In this document: one piece after another, positions 36,158 through 45,900 of the stretch | Position numbering within the stretch: the first letter of the stretch is position 1 | How the letters are laid out: the number at the start of each line of letters is the position of its first letter | From: Serinibacter arcticus | Lineage (GTDB): Bacteria > Actinomycetota > Actinomycetes > Actinomycetales > Beutenbergiaceae | Direction: 5' to 3' | Length of the DNA stretch: 64,000 bases | Assembly (NCBI RefSeq): GCF_003121705.1 | Contig: NZ_PYHR01000002.1 | Span: forward strand, 2,356,001 to 2,420,000 | Notes under the pieces: generated by a model | Databases searched by the model: none | What the model was told of the DNA's origin: nothing | The model's input: only the letters and a program-made list of their open reading frames with translations | Translations under genes and position numbers: made by a program

Positions 36158-36802
36158 TCAGCCGCGCGCCCCGCCCGACACCAGCAGCACCCCGCCGAGG
36201 CCGATCATCATGCCGCCGCCGGTCGCGCTCATCGCCTCGATCCGCCGGGGCGAGCGCGCGAACCAGCTCCGCGCGGCGGAGGCGACGAGCACCCACGCGC
36301 TGTCGCACACCAGGCCGATGAGCCCGAACACGAGCCCCAGCTCCACCAGCTGCAGCGGCACCGAGCCGCCGGAGACGTCGACGAACTGCGGCAGCACCGC
36401 CACGAAGAACGCGATCGTCTTGGGGTTGGTGATCCCGACGACGAAGCCCTGCCTGAGCTGCCGTCCGCGGGAGGTCGGGGCAGCCGTCGTCGTGACGGCG
36501 ACGGCGACCGCGGTCCTGCGGTGCCGGATCGCCTGGATCCCGAGGTAGGCGAGGTACAGCGCCCCGGCCACCTTGAGGACGGTGAACAGCACGGCCGACC
36601 GCGCCACGACCTCCCCGACGCCGACCGCTACCAGCGCGACGATCGGGATCAGGGCGAGCGACACCCCGAGCGCGCTGAGCAGGCCCCCGGTCCGGCCGAT
36701 CGCGAGCGTCCGGCCGATCGAGAACAGCACCGCCGGCCCGGGGATGACGATGAGCACCAGGGCGGCGACGGTGAAGGCGAGGAGGGTGTCGGCGGGAACC
36801 AC
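36158..36802 (-). CDS. LysE family translocator
   Basis: 214-residue inner-membrane exporter of the LysE/RhtB family, normally exporting amino acids or related metabolites. About six helices: LLAFTVAALVLIVIPGPAVLF (with the PGP signature), LLSALGVSLALIPIVALVAVGV, VLKVAGALYLAYLGIQAIR, GFVVGITNPKTIAFFVAVLPQF (with the conserved NPK), then two more. GTG 36802 is leaderless. Its cargo is unknown. Confidence 0.9.
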   Translation of the reverse strand: MVPADTLLAFTVAALVLIVIPGPAVLFSIGRTLAIGRTGGLLSALGVSLALIPIVALVAVGVGEVVARSAVLFTVLKVAGALYLAYLGIQAIRHRRTAVAVAVTTTAAPTSRGRQLRQGFVVGITNPKTIAFFVAVLPQFVDVSGGSVPLQLVELGLVFGLIGLVCDSAWVLVASAARSWFARSPRRIEAMSATGGGMMIGLGGVLLVSGGARG

Positions 36803-36808
36803 GCGCCC

Positions 36809-36814
36809 AGGGTA
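36809..36814 (-). promoter_or_regulatory. -10 element, leaderless promoter
   Basis: Minus-strand TACCCT, 6 nt before GTG 36802 of lysE. Confidence 0.5.
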
Positions 36815-36864
36815 GGGCCGGGGCGCCGCTCCCGGTCAGCGGTTTCTCGCGCGGCACCGGCCGG

Positions 36865-36982
36865 CCTCGCTCTCTGCGGACGGAATCGCTCAGCGACGAT
36901 CGCCCGTCACGTCGCCGCAGGTCAGGGCCGGGCCGCCCGGGCCGGCGCGGGCCGGCCCGGCAACCGTCCGCAGAGAGCGAGG
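36865..36982. repeat. 19-bp perfect inverted repeat around a GC-rich core
   Basis: Arms CCTCGCTCTCTGCGGACGG (36865-36883) and its exact reverse complement (36964-36982) enclose 80 bp. That core contains a second GC-palindromic block (36925-36960, GGGCCGGGCCGCCC-like). It lies between two minus-strand genes, upstream of lysE. Candidates are a mobile palindromic repeat or a structured RNA; no open frame of note inside. Confidence 0.6.
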
Positions 36983-37013
36983 GTCGACGACGCGGCACCG
37001 CCACCCCGCCGCC

Positions 37014-37540
37014 TCACTCCCGCGACGCCCGCCGCTCCACCCGCCGCCGGTCGTCCTCGTGCGCCGCGCGCAGCAGCTCGGTGAGCAGCGGGAGCGTCCG
37101 CTCCCCCGGGTTCACGACGGCGATCCAGCCCATCGGGCCGTACAGCGGGTGGCGCCGGAGCACATCCGCCTCGGCAGGGTCATCCCGATCGCCGTCGGCC
37201 GCACCGCCGTCGGCCTCACCGCCGTCGGCCTCACCGCCGTCGGCCGCACCGCCGTCGGCCCGCTCCTCCTCGCCGAGCAGCTCGACCAGCCGCGTCCGCC
37301 CCACGTGCACGTTCAGTCGCCAGCGGCCGGGCGGGTCGAGGTCGCTCGCGTCGTCGTCGGGGTAGTTCTTGGTCACGACGGTCGCGTACGGCTGACGGTT
37401 GGTGGGGAGCACGCCGTCGGGCGCCCAGTAGAAGAAGTGGTCGCCCCACGCGATCTCGGGGTACTCGCTGCCGGCCCCGGCGCCAGCTCGAGCACGCCGT
37501 CGAACGACCGCACCGTCGAGAGGATCGTCTCGAGACTCAT
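37014..37540 (-). CDS. DUF6194 family protein, frameshifted
   Basis: 175 residues if one base is restored. It opens MSLETILSTVRSFDGVLELA (ATG 37540); after C4 37475-37478 (G4 on the coding strand) the -1 frame continues with SEYPEIAWGDHFFYWAPDGV, YATVVTKNYPDDDAS and WRLNVHVGRTR, the DUF6194 pattern. One more G gives PGAGSEYPE. An insertion-like DGGEADGGAADG tract, encoded by 15-bp DNA repeats (about 37190-37260), interrupts the middle. Function unknown. Confidence 0.8.
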
Positions 37541-37642
37541 GCCGACCAGCATCGCGGCCTCCGCGCGGCACCGCCACCCCCGCCGGTAGGTTGGCAGGGC
37601 CGCATCACCGTCGGCAGCCACCCCCGTCGCCCGAGGAGGCTC

Positions 37643-39025
37643 GTGCTCGTCACCGTCGTGCTCGTCGGCCTCGCGGTGGCCGTGCTGGCGCGTCGCGTGC
37701 CGTGGGTCCGCCGGCGGATGCCGCCGCCCGCCTCCACGCTCCTGACCGCCGTCGCCGGTGCCGCCGCCGCGACCGTGACGGCCGAGGTCATGACGGACGG
37801 TCCCCGATGGGCGGTCGCGGGCGGCCTGACCGTGGCAGCGAGCGCGGTGCTCATCGCCCTCGCGGGCCTCGTCGTCGGCCAGGTCGTGGATCCGGTGCGA
37901 CGCCGTCGCGACGCCCGGCCCGACTCGCCGTCGATCCGCGACCGCGCGGCCGCCCGCGCCGACGCCGTCGAGTGGCGCGTGCGGGACGTGAACCCCGTGG
38001 CGGTGGTCGTGCGAGGCGTGCTGCGCGCCGGCGACGTCCGCGTCACGGGGCTCGCGGCCGAGATGAGCTACTACGCCCTCATCTCCATCGTGCCGATCAC
38101 GACGGCGCTCGGCTCCAACCTCGGACTCCTGCGGCCGATCCTCGGGGACGGCCAGGTCGAGGAGATCCGCGCCTCCATCGTCGACGCGCTCACCTCGATC
38201 TTCGCCCAGCAGGTCGCCGCCGACGTGCTCGCCCCCCTCGTGGACGGGCTGCTGGACGAACGCCGCACGGGTTTCGCCGTCGGCGCCCTCGTGGTCACGC
38301 TCTACCTCGCCAGCCGCGTCTTCCGCGCCGCGGTGCGCGCCCTGGACGACGCCTACGGCGCGGCCACGCGGCGCAACATCGTCTCGCAGTACCTGCTCGG
38401 ACTGCTGTTCACCCTCGGCGCGCTCGTCACGATGGTGACGGTCTCGCTGCTCGTGGTCGTCGGGCCGCTGCTCGGCAACGGCGGCCAGATCGCCGAGGCC
38501 CTCGGACTCGGCGACGCGTTCCGCGTCGCCTGGGAGTGGCTGCGCTGGCCCGCCGCGTTCCTCGTGGGCCTGGCCTTCCTCACCCTGCTCTACCGCTACG
38601 CCCCCAACGTCGAGACGACCTGGCGACGCTGCCTGCCGGGCGCGGTGCTCGGCTCGGTCGGCCTCCTGCTCGTCTCGGCCGGCTTCCTGGTCTACGTGCG
38701 GTTCGCCGCCCCGTCCTCGCTCGAGCAGGACGCCGGGAACGCGGTCGTGGTGCAGGCGGCCGCGCAGATGCTGAGCCTCGTTCTCGCGGCGGTGCTGTGG
38801 CTGTGGTTGGGGAGCATCGTGGTGCTGCTCGGCGGCATCCTCAACGCCGAGCTGGACCTCGAGCGCGCGGCCGAGCAGGAGGCCGGGCGCACGAGCGAGA
38901 GAGAGGACGACGGCGAGGCGCCCTCGGTCCCGACGCCCGCCGTCGCTCTCGACACACCCGATCAGGTCGACGGCGAGGGCCGCCGCACGAGCGAGACCAG
39001 CGCGACGCGCGCCGCCACGGAGTAG
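37643..39025 (+). CDS. YihY/BrkB family membrane protein
   Basis: 460-residue integral membrane protein. Two or three N-terminal helices (about 1-80) precede the YihY core: LAAEMSYYALISIVPITTALG near 137-157, LYLASRVFRAAVRALDDAYG near 214, then further long helices (LLGLLFTLGALVTMVTVSLL, AAFLVGLAFLTLLYRYAPN, VLGSVGLLLVSAGFLVY, LVLAAVLWLWLGSIVVLLGG). The C-terminal tail is acidic and probably cytosolic. Historically called ribonuclease BN-like, but the actual role is unclear. The 3' end overlaps the convergent SRPBCC gene by 64 bp. Confidence 0.88.
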   Translation: MLVTVVLVGLAVAVLARRVPWVRRRMPPPASTLLTAVAGAAAATVTAEVMTDGPRWAVAGGLTVAASAVLIALAGLVVGQVVDPVRRRRDARPDSPSIRDRAAARADAVEWRVRDVNPVAVVVRGVLRAGDVRVTGLAAEMSYYALISIVPITTALGSNLGLLRPILGDGQVEEIRASIVDALTSIFAQQVAADVLAPLVDGLLDERRTGFAVGALVVTLYLASRVFRAAVRALDDAYGAATRRNIVSQYLLGLLFTLGALVTMVTVSLLVVVGPLLGNGGQIAEALGLGDAFRVAWEWLRWPAAFLVGLAFLTLLYRYAPNVETTWRRCLPGAVLGSVGLLLVSAGFLVYVRFAAPSSLEQDAGNAVVVQAAAQMLSLVLAAVLWLWLGSIVVLLGGILNAELDLERAAEQEAGRTSEREDDGEAPSVPTPAVALDTPDQVDGEGRRTSETSATRAATE

Positions 39026-39365
39026 GCCAGCACCACCGGCGCCGCCCCGCGGATCGTCAGCCAGGTCCGGGTCCCGGTGCCGCTCGGCGCCGGGTCGACC
39101 CCGTGCTCGAGCTCGAGCACGACCGGCCCCGAGCGCGCGCGCCAGCTCCACGTGAGCCGCGCCTCGTCGACCGCGAGGACGACGACGGCGGCGCTCACCC
39201 CGAGCGGTCCCCGCACCCGCCCCGGGCTCCCGGAACGATCCGCGGCGCGGTGAGCTCGACGTCGCGCAGGTACGGACCCCACTGCGGCCAGCGCGCCGGC
39301 AGGGCGTAACGCTCCCAGACCTCGACGGGCGGGAGGGGGCCGGTGACGCGAAGGGTGAGCTGCAC
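38962..39365 (-). CDS. SRPBCC family protein, frameshifted
   Basis: 134 residues if one base is restored. The start GTG 39365 gives a QLTLRVTGPLPPVEVWERYA opening typical of START/SRPBCC lipid-binding folds. After C4 39220-39223 (G4 on the coding strand) the -1 frame continues RVRGPLGVSAAVVVLAVDEA, LTWSWRARSG and LELEHGVDP. One more G gives GARGRVRGP across the junction. The ligand is unknown. Confidence 0.75.
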
Positions 39366-39472
39366 GGCTCGATCGTCCCCCGCGCGGCCGCCCGCGACCA
39401 GGGTGGTGTCCCGGGCCGGCGACGCGACGTACCAGTCCTGCGACAACCGCCCCGTGCGACGGACGGCGTCAC

Positions 39473-39478
39473 TACGGT
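39473..39478 (+). promoter_or_regulatory. -10 element, leaderless promoter
   Basis: TACGGT, 6 nt before ATG 39485. Confidence 0.5.
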
Positions 39479-39484
39479 CGACGC

Positions 39485-40161
39485 ATGATCACGATCCCCC
39501 GGCTCCCGCTCCTTGCGGCGACGGTCGCCGCCCTCGCCCTCGCCACGGCCTCCTGCAGCGCGGAGGTCGTCGAACCCGACGGTGACGCCGGCACCTCGAC
39601 GTCCGCGGCCCCCTCGGCCGACGCCCCGCGGCCGACGCCACCGCGAGCGACGACGGCACGACGAACGCGTCCCCGTCGAGCGACGACGCGACCCCCTCAC
39701 CGAGCGTCACCTCCTCGAGCGCGACCCCCGAGGCCGCCACCCTGCCGGCCGGCGCCGTCTGGCTGTCCGACGTCCCGTCGGCCTCGGGCCGCGAGTCGGG
39801 CGCCGTCGTCGACGTCACCGTCCGCGGCGTCGCCCCCACCCACGCGACCGGTCAGTTCCTCGGCTGCGACGGCGGTCCCGACGTCGTGGAGTACGCGCTC
39901 GACGGCGCGTGGACCACGCTCGAGGGTGAGCTCGCGATGCGCGACGGGACGCCCGACGGTCTGGCCGCCGAGGTGACGCTGCTGCTCGACGGCGCCCCGC
40001 TCGCGGCCTACCGCGTCGACGCGTCCGACGCGGGCGTGCCGCTCAAGGTGCTGACCGAGGGCGCCGACGTGCTCACCGTCCAGGCCGTGGCCGTCGAGGG
40101 CGAGTGCGCCACCGACCCGCTGCCCTACCTGGTCTTCGCGGACACCTACGTGGCGCCCTGA
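39485..40161 (+). CDS. Putative lipoprotein, frameshifted
   Basis: 225 residues if one base is restored. The N-terminus is a lipoprotein signal (PRLPLLAATVAALALATASC; lipobox Cys near residue 21). After C4 39624-39627 the -1 frame continues with a Ser/Thr/Asp-rich linker (ADATASDDGTTNASPSSDDA) and a folded beta-rich end (GAVWLSDVPSASG, LDGAWTTLEGELAMRDGTPD, YLVFADTYVAP). One more C gives SADAPAADAT. Function unknown. Its end overlaps the convergent histidine kinase by 16 bp. Confidence 0.75.
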
Positions 40162-41123
40162 CCGCCCGCGCCCCGGCCGCCGAGCCGTCGTGGCCCCGTG
40201 GCCGGGAGCCGGATCGCGACGGCGGTCCCCTCGCCCTCGACCGACCGGATCGCCACGCTCCCGCCGTGCCGCTCCACCACCACCCGCACGAGCGACAGCC
40301 CGATGCCCGACCCCGGCAGGTGACGGGTCCGCGGACTCCGCGCGAGCTCGTCGAAGACCGAGCCGAGCTCGCCGGCGGGCACGCCGAGGCCGGTGTCGGC
40401 GACCTCGATCTGGACCCAGCCGTCCTGCTCGGAGCCGCGCACCTCGACCACGGACTCGGCCGGGGAGTACTTCACGGCGTTCCCGACGACGTTCGTCAGC
40501 GCGAGGTGCAGCAGGTCGACGTCGCCGGTCACGTGCGGCAGCGGCCACGGGGCGGTCGGCAGCGCGAGCGTCACCCGGCGCGTGACACCGTTCGCGGCGG
40601 CCGCCTGCACGACGTCCTCGACGGCGTCGGCCGCCACCTGCCCGAGGTCGACGGGGGCGCGCTCGATCTCGGCCCGCTCCAGCTCGCCCACCTTGCGCAG
40701 ATCGCCGACGAGCCCCGCGATCCGGGCACTCTGCGCGTCCACGGTCCCGATCGCGCGGCGCTGGTCCTCGCCTGCCGGCACGATCGAGGCGAGGGCCGCG
40801 CGGATGGCGGTCACGGGGTTCTTCAGCTCGTGGTCGAGCCGGGCGACGAACCGCCGGTGCGAGTCGTGCTCCTGCTCGCGCCCGCGCTCCTCGCCCGCCG
40901 CGGTGGCCGCCGCGACCTCCTCGGCCCGACGCCGGCTGCGGCTCCGCCACGCCGTCGTGAGCAGCACGACGACGGCGACGGCGAGCCCCGCCAGCAGCGC
41001 GAGCGTCGCCACCGGCGTCGTGAGGCGGAGCGCGACGCCGGGGCGGGCGATCGCGAGGACGATCGCCGCCGCCACCCCCACCGCGAGCGGGACGGCGGCG
41101 AGCCACCACCCGCGGCGCGTCAC
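40146..41123 (-). CDS. Two-component sensor histidine kinase
   Basis: 325-residue membrane sensor kinase. Two closely spaced N-terminal helices (about 5-26 and 33-55) leave almost no extracellular loop. The HisKA box RRFVARLDHELKNPVTAIRA carries the phospho-His near residue 96. The ATPase domain has N box NVVGNAVKYSP near 207, G1 DTGLGVP near 242 and G2 GSGIGLSLVRVV near 272. Start GTG 41123 overlaps the response-regulator stop (GTGA). With no sensor loop it probably senses the membrane or needs a partner. Confidence 0.92.
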   Translation of the reverse strand: MTRRGWWLAAVPLAVGVAAAIVLAIARPGVALRLTTPVATLALLAGLAVAVVVLLTTAWRSRSRRRAEEVAAATAAGEERGREQEHDSHRRFVARLDHELKNPVTAIRAALASIVPAGEDQRRAIGTVDAQSARIAGLVGDLRKVGELERAEIERAPVDLGQVAADAVEDVVQAAAANGVTRRVTLALPTAPWPLPHVTGDVDLLHLALTNVVGNAVKYSPAESVVEVRGSEQDGWVQIEVADTGLGVPAGELGSVFDELARSPRTRHLPGSGIGLSLVRVVVERHGGSVAIRSVEGEGTAVAIRLPATGPRRLGGRGAGGQGAT

Positions 41124-41890
41124 CGCCGCCCCCGCGTCGCCGTCGGGACGACCTCGCCGCAGAAGCGGTAGCCGGCGCCCGCCACGGTCTCGACCCAGCG
41201 CGGGTCGCCGGCGTCGTCGCCGAGCACGCGCCGGATCTCCGCGACCCGGTGGTCGACGGCACGGGTGGCCACGACCGCGTCGAACCCCCACAGCGTGGCC
41301 AGCAGGTGCTCGCGCGCGTGCACCTCGTCCGGGTGGGTCACGAGGTAGTCCAGGAGCAGCGATGCGCGCGGCGTGAGGTCGACCTCGCGGTCGCCGACGA
41401 AGACCCGGCGGGCCGCGCGGTCGACGCGCAGGGCGCCGCTCGTGAGGGCGGCCGCGGTCGAGAGCGACGGGACGCCGGGCGTGCTCCGCCGCAGCACCGC
41501 GCGGATCCGCGCGAGCAGCTCGGCCGGGTCGAACGGCTTGTTGAGGTAGTCGTCCGCGCCCTCCTCGAGCGCCGAGGACCGCTCGTAGGACTCCCCCACC
41601 TGGGTGAGGAGCACGACGGGGAACCAGTCGCCCCGCTCCCGCAGCCGCCGCACGACGGCGCGACCGTCCAGGCGGGGCATGAGCACGTCGCAGACGACGA
41701 GGTCGGGCCGCCAGGCCTCGATCTGCTCGAGCGCCTCGACACCGTCCCGGGCGGTGCGCACCTGCAGTCCCGAGCGCAGGAGGAACGGCGCGAGGCTGTC
41801 GCGGATCGCCGACTCGTCGTCGACCAGCAGGATGCGCGCGCCGCCGCCCGCCGACGGTGACGCGTCCTGCCCACGGGCGGTGGCGATCAC
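41120..41890 (-). CDS. Response regulator, OmpR/PhoB family
   Basis: 256-residue response regulator. The receiver domain begins at ARILLVDDESAIRDSL, the phospho-acceptor Asp is in LVVCDVLMPRLDG near residue 65, and the conserved Lys is in DYLNKPFDP near 115. The winged-helix domain follows (LTPRASLLLDYLVTHPDEVH, ATRAVDHRVAEIRRVLG, WVETVAGAGYRF). Start GTG 41890 is preferred to ATG 41926 because GAGGAGG lies 5 nt before it. First gene of the two-component pair. Confidence 0.92.
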   Translation of the reverse strand: MIATARGQDASPSAGGGARILLVDDESAIRDSLAPFLLRSGLQVRTARDGVEALEQIEAWRPDLVVCDVLMPRLDGRAVVRRLRERGDWFPVVLLTQVGESYERSSALEEGADDYLNKPFDPAELLARIRAVLRRSTPGVPSLSTAAALTSGALRVDRAARRVFVGDREVDLTPRASLLLDYLVTHPDEVHAREHLLATLWGFDAVVATRAVDHRVAEIRRVLGDDAGDPRWVETVAGAGYRFCGEVVPTATRGRR

Positions 41891-42005
41891 GGTGTCCTCC
41901 TCGATCCGACTGGCGACAGCGATCATGCCGCAGCGGGACGACCACCGGGGTGCTCCGTCCACAGGGCCGGTCCTCGATGTCGGCGGGTCGTGCCACGCTG
42001 ACGGC

Positions 42006-42569
42006 ATGAACTCGAACAGAGATACGAACTCACCCGTCAAGGTCCGCGTCGTCCTGGCGACGGCGGACGGTCACCCCCTCGGCGAGAACCTCTGGGCCGT
42101 CCACCAGCCCGGGCTGCCCGAGCGGTACACGCTGCACAACAACGCGTTCGGGGCGTCCCTGCGCCTCGGCGACGTGGTGCGCACGGAGCTCGACGGGTGC
42201 GGGAAGCCGCAGGTCGTCGCCGTCGCGTCCCTGCACCCCGGTCCGGTCTCGGTCGTCGAGCTGCCGCCCGATCTTCCCGGCGAGGAGATCTGCCGGATCG
42301 CCGACTCGTGGCGGACGCTCGGCGCCGAGTACTCGGAGGGCAACGGCGACATGCTGGTGACGGCGTGGGTCGCGACGGCGACCGCGCAGAGCGTGTGCGA
42401 GGTGATCGCGGCGACGGCGCCCGGCTGGCGTCTCGTGGACGTCGCCACCACCCCGATCCGGGCAGCCCGGCTGACGCAGGAGCTCGACGTCCGCGTCGAC
42501 CGCCGCACCCCCGCCGACCTCCGTGCCGAGCACGACGCGGTCTGCGACTGCGAGCGGCGGCAGCCGTGA
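42006..42569 (+). CDS. DUF4265-like protein
   Basis: 187-residue cytosolic protein. The N-terminal part resembles DUF4265: ENLWAVHQPGLPERYTLHNN then FGASLRLGDVVRTELDGCG (about residues 27-66). The rest is unrecognised and ends with CDCERRQP. ATG 42006 diverges from the response regulator by 115 bp. Function unknown. Confidence 0.65.
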   Translation: MNSNRDTNSPVKVRVVLATADGHPLGENLWAVHQPGLPERYTLHNNAFGASLRLGDVVRTELDGCGKPQVVAVASLHPGPVSVVELPPDLPGEEICRIADSWRTLGAEYSEGNGDMLVTAWVATATAQSVCEVIAATAPGWRLVDVATTPIRAARLTQELDVRVDRRTPADLRAEHDAVCDCERRQP

Positions 42570-42594
42570 GGTGGGAGCCGTGAGGTGGGAGCCG

Positions 42595-42888
42595 TCAGCG
42601 GTCGGTGACAGCCCGGTGCAGCACGGCGCGCATCGCGTCGTAGACCAGGGGCGCCGTTCCCCCCGCGACGGACGGCGGCACCACGTTCTCCATCCGGAGC
42701 ACCAGCTCGGTCTCCGCGGGGCGCTCGAGGTGGATGCGCCACCGCCAGTCGCCGTCGGTCCCCGCCAGCAGCTCGTCCATGCCGGCAGCGTCCGGGGGAC
42801 GTGGCGCCGGTGGTCGTCGCGGCGGGGGCAGGAACGACGGCACCGCCCCCGCCGGTCGGATGACCAGCGGGGGCGGTGCGTCGCTCAC
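42595..42888 (-). CDS. Small proline-rich hypothetical protein
   Basis: 97-residue open frame (GTG 42888) with a Pro-rich N-terminal half (RPAGAVPSFLPPPRRPPAP) and a helical C-terminal half with two Trp (GDWRWRIHLERPAE). No family recognised. It lies 48 bp downstream of the secreted fusion gene on the same strand. Coding status is moderate: there is no clear ribosome-binding site. Confidence 0.45.
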   Translation of the reverse strand: MSDAPPPLVIRPAGAVPSFLPPPRRPPAPRPPDAAGMDELLAGTDGDWRWRIHLERPAETELVLRMENVVPPSVAGGTAPLVYDAMRAVLHRAVTDR

Positions 42889-42894
42889 TGCGGA

Positions 42895-42924
42895 GCGGTG
42901 GTGCGGTGGTGCGGTGGTGCGGTC
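42895..42924. repeat. 9-bp tandem repeat GCGGTGGTG
   Basis: Three units plus degenerate extensions in the 48-bp gap between the small proline-rich gene and the end of the giant secreted gene. Confidence 0.7.
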
Positions 42925-42936
42925 CTGCGGTGCCGC

Positions 42937-45900
42937 CTACTCGATGCCGGAGTACCCGGCCTCGTGGAAGCGGGCGAGGAACGCGGCCATCGCGTCACGG
43001 GCGATGGGCGCGACCGGCTGGTACATCGCCGTCCCGTCGTTGCCCAGCCACCCGGTGGCGATGCCCTCGTCCACCAGCCAGGTGATCTCCGCGTAGAACT
43101 GCGTCTGCGGGGTCACGTCCGTGAAGGGCGAGGTCTCCGGAGCGTCGAACTCCGGGGAGTCCGCCATCCGGTAGAGGAACGCCGCCATCGCGTCACGCCC
43201 GATCGGGTCGAGCGGACGGAACTCCGCACCCGAGGCCGTGACCCAACCGGTCGAGATGTCCTGGTCGGCCAGCCACGCGATCTCCTTGTAGAACATGTTG
43301 CTGGTGGGGACGTCCACGAACGGCGAGACCTCCGGAGCGTCGAACTCCGGGGAGTCGGCCAGCCGGTACAGGAACGCCGCCATCGCATCACGCGCGATCG
43401 GGGTCAGCGGACGGAACTCCGCCCCCGCCGGCGTCGCCCAACCCGTGGAGATGCCCGCGTTCGCGAGCCACTCGATCTCCGTGAAGAACAGGTTGTCAAC
43501 GGCCACGTCCAGGAACGGCGAGAACGTGAAGGCCCACTGACGCGTGGCACCCTCGGTGAACTCGAAGCCCAGCGTGGGGCGAGCCGTCACGGTCACGGTG
43601 CCCGCACCCGGGTAGGTGCCGGCCTCGACGACCGCGTTGCTCACGAGGTACTCCACGCCCTCCACGGCGGGAACCGTGTAGGTACCGGCGGCGCCCAGCT
43701 CGGCGGTGAACTCCACCGCGGCCGGGGTCACCGGCGTCAGCGGCCCGATCTCGCCGGCCTCCAGGCCGGTGAGGTACTCGAAGCCCTGGGTCGAGAACAC
43801 CTCGTTGGCCGGGGAACCGTCGAACTCCGTGACGTAGTACGCCACACCGGTCTCCTGACCCTTGGCCAGGATGTCCTGCAGCGGGACGTCACCCTGACCC
43901 AGGTTCACGAAGGTCGGGTTGACGGAGCCGCCGAGGTTCGTGGCGTCCTTGACGTGGAGCAGCTCGATGCGATCACCGTGCTCCTCCAGCAGCTCGACCA
44001 CGTCCACACCCGCGTGCGCGGCCCAGGCGACGTCCACCTGGAACGTCACGTGCTCGGCGTCGGTCTCGGCCACCAGGATCTCCCAGGCGGACTGCACCTC
44101 ACCCTCGTGCTCGTAGGTGGTGGTGAACTCACCGGCGTGGTTGTGGCCGAAGAACTTGCCCACCCCCGCCTCGACGGAACGCTCACCCAGACGGTTCATC
44201 GTCGCCGCCGTGGCCAGCGTGTTCTCGTACGAGGAGATGCCCGGAGCGGCGAAGCCACCCGAACCCACGTACTCCTGACCCAGCGTGCTCACGTACTCCA
44301 GCGTCGCGTCGAAGGTGTTCTCCGCGGTGTTGTAGTGCGAGGACGGGATCGACAGACCCAGCGAGTCGGCGAGGTCACGGAAGTCCTGCGCCTCGTACCC
44401 ACGCAGCGTGCTGCCGAACGGCTCGATGTTCTCGAAGCCGATCGCCGACAGGCGCTCCATCACGTTCGGCCAACCGATCTGGTTGGCCCAGTTGTTCAGC
44501 GAGAACATCCCCATCGAGACCTGCTCGACCGGGATCTGCACCAGCTCCGGGTCGGTGTCGCCGCCCTCGACGACCGAGAAGTCGATGCGACCGATGGAGG
44601 TCGTCTCGTCGTTCTCGTCCGTCTCGCGGTAGGTGACCGTGTAGTCGCCCGCCTCGGTGACGTCGAACGGACCGTCGTAGGTGGCCCACTCGCCGTCGTT
44701 CACCGAGTACTCGACCTCGGCGTCCCCGCCGTCGACCACGACCGTGGCCGGGGCGTCGTACGCCGAGAAGTCGGCGCACGAGACGGGCATGCCCGGGAAG
44801 ACGCTCTCGTGGATCATCACCGACAGGGGAACCTGACGGGCGACCCAGTCCGCGCTGCCCTGACCCGAGGCGTTGCCCTCGGCGTCGGAGACGAGGCCAC
44901 CGCGCACGTCGTCGGTCGAGCTCACCCAGATCTCGTTCGGCGGCGCCATGGGGCCGCTCGGGTCGTTCTGGTAGTGCCCGCCCATGTCGACGCACTGGCC
45001 GCCGTGCAGGTGCGAGGGGTACTCGGTGTCGGGCTCGAGGCCGGCGGCGTCCACGGTGACCGTGGTGCCCTCGGCCGTCTTGACCATCGTGGCCGTGCCC
45101 GTGATCCCGTTGTCAGCCGCGGCGCTCGCCGTGCCGGAGTGGCCGGCGTGCCCGCCCTCGTCGTGGGCGTGCGGCTCCAGGACACCGTGCGAGGTGCCCA
45201 GGACGTTGGCCGTCACCGAGGACGGCTCGGGGTCGGTGCCACCACCGGCGGGGATGCCGGTGAGGTACTCGAAGCCCGCGGATGCGAAGCCCTCGCCATC
45301 GGCGGCGCGGTCGTACTCGATCGTGTAGTACTCGACGCCGACCTCCTCCGCCTTGCGCAGGATGTCCTGCAGCGGGACCTCGCCCTCACCCAGGTTCACG
45401 AAGGTGGGGTCGCCGACACCGAGGTTGGTGGCGTCCTTGATGTGGAGCAGCTCGATGCGCTCTCCGTGCTCCTCCAGCAGCTGGACCACGTCGACCCCGG
45501 CGTGCGCGGCCCAGGCCACGTCCACCTGGAAGGTGACCAGGTCCTCGTCGGTGTGCTCGACGAGCAGCTCCCACGCGGAGGCGGTCTGGTCGGCGTGCTC
45601 GCCGTAGGTGTGCTCGGTCGTGAACTCGACGGCGTGGTTGTGGCCGAAGAACTTGCCCACCCCCGCCTCGACCGAACGCGCACCGAGGCGGTTCATGGTC
45701 GCGGCTGTCTCGAGCGTGCTCTCGTACGTGGTGATGCCCGGAGCGGCGAAGCCACCCGAACCCACGTACTCCTGCCCCAGCGTCGCGACGTACTCGAGCG
45801 TCGCGTCGAAGGTGCCCTCCTCGACGTTGTAGTGCGACGTCGGGACCGCGAGGCCCAGACCGTCGGTCAGCGCCCGGAACTCCTGCGCGGAGTAGCCCGA

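Noticed and set aside
37591-39309. Arg/Gly-rich plus-strand frame of 572 codons
   Set aside because: Out-of-frame shadow of the YihY gene.
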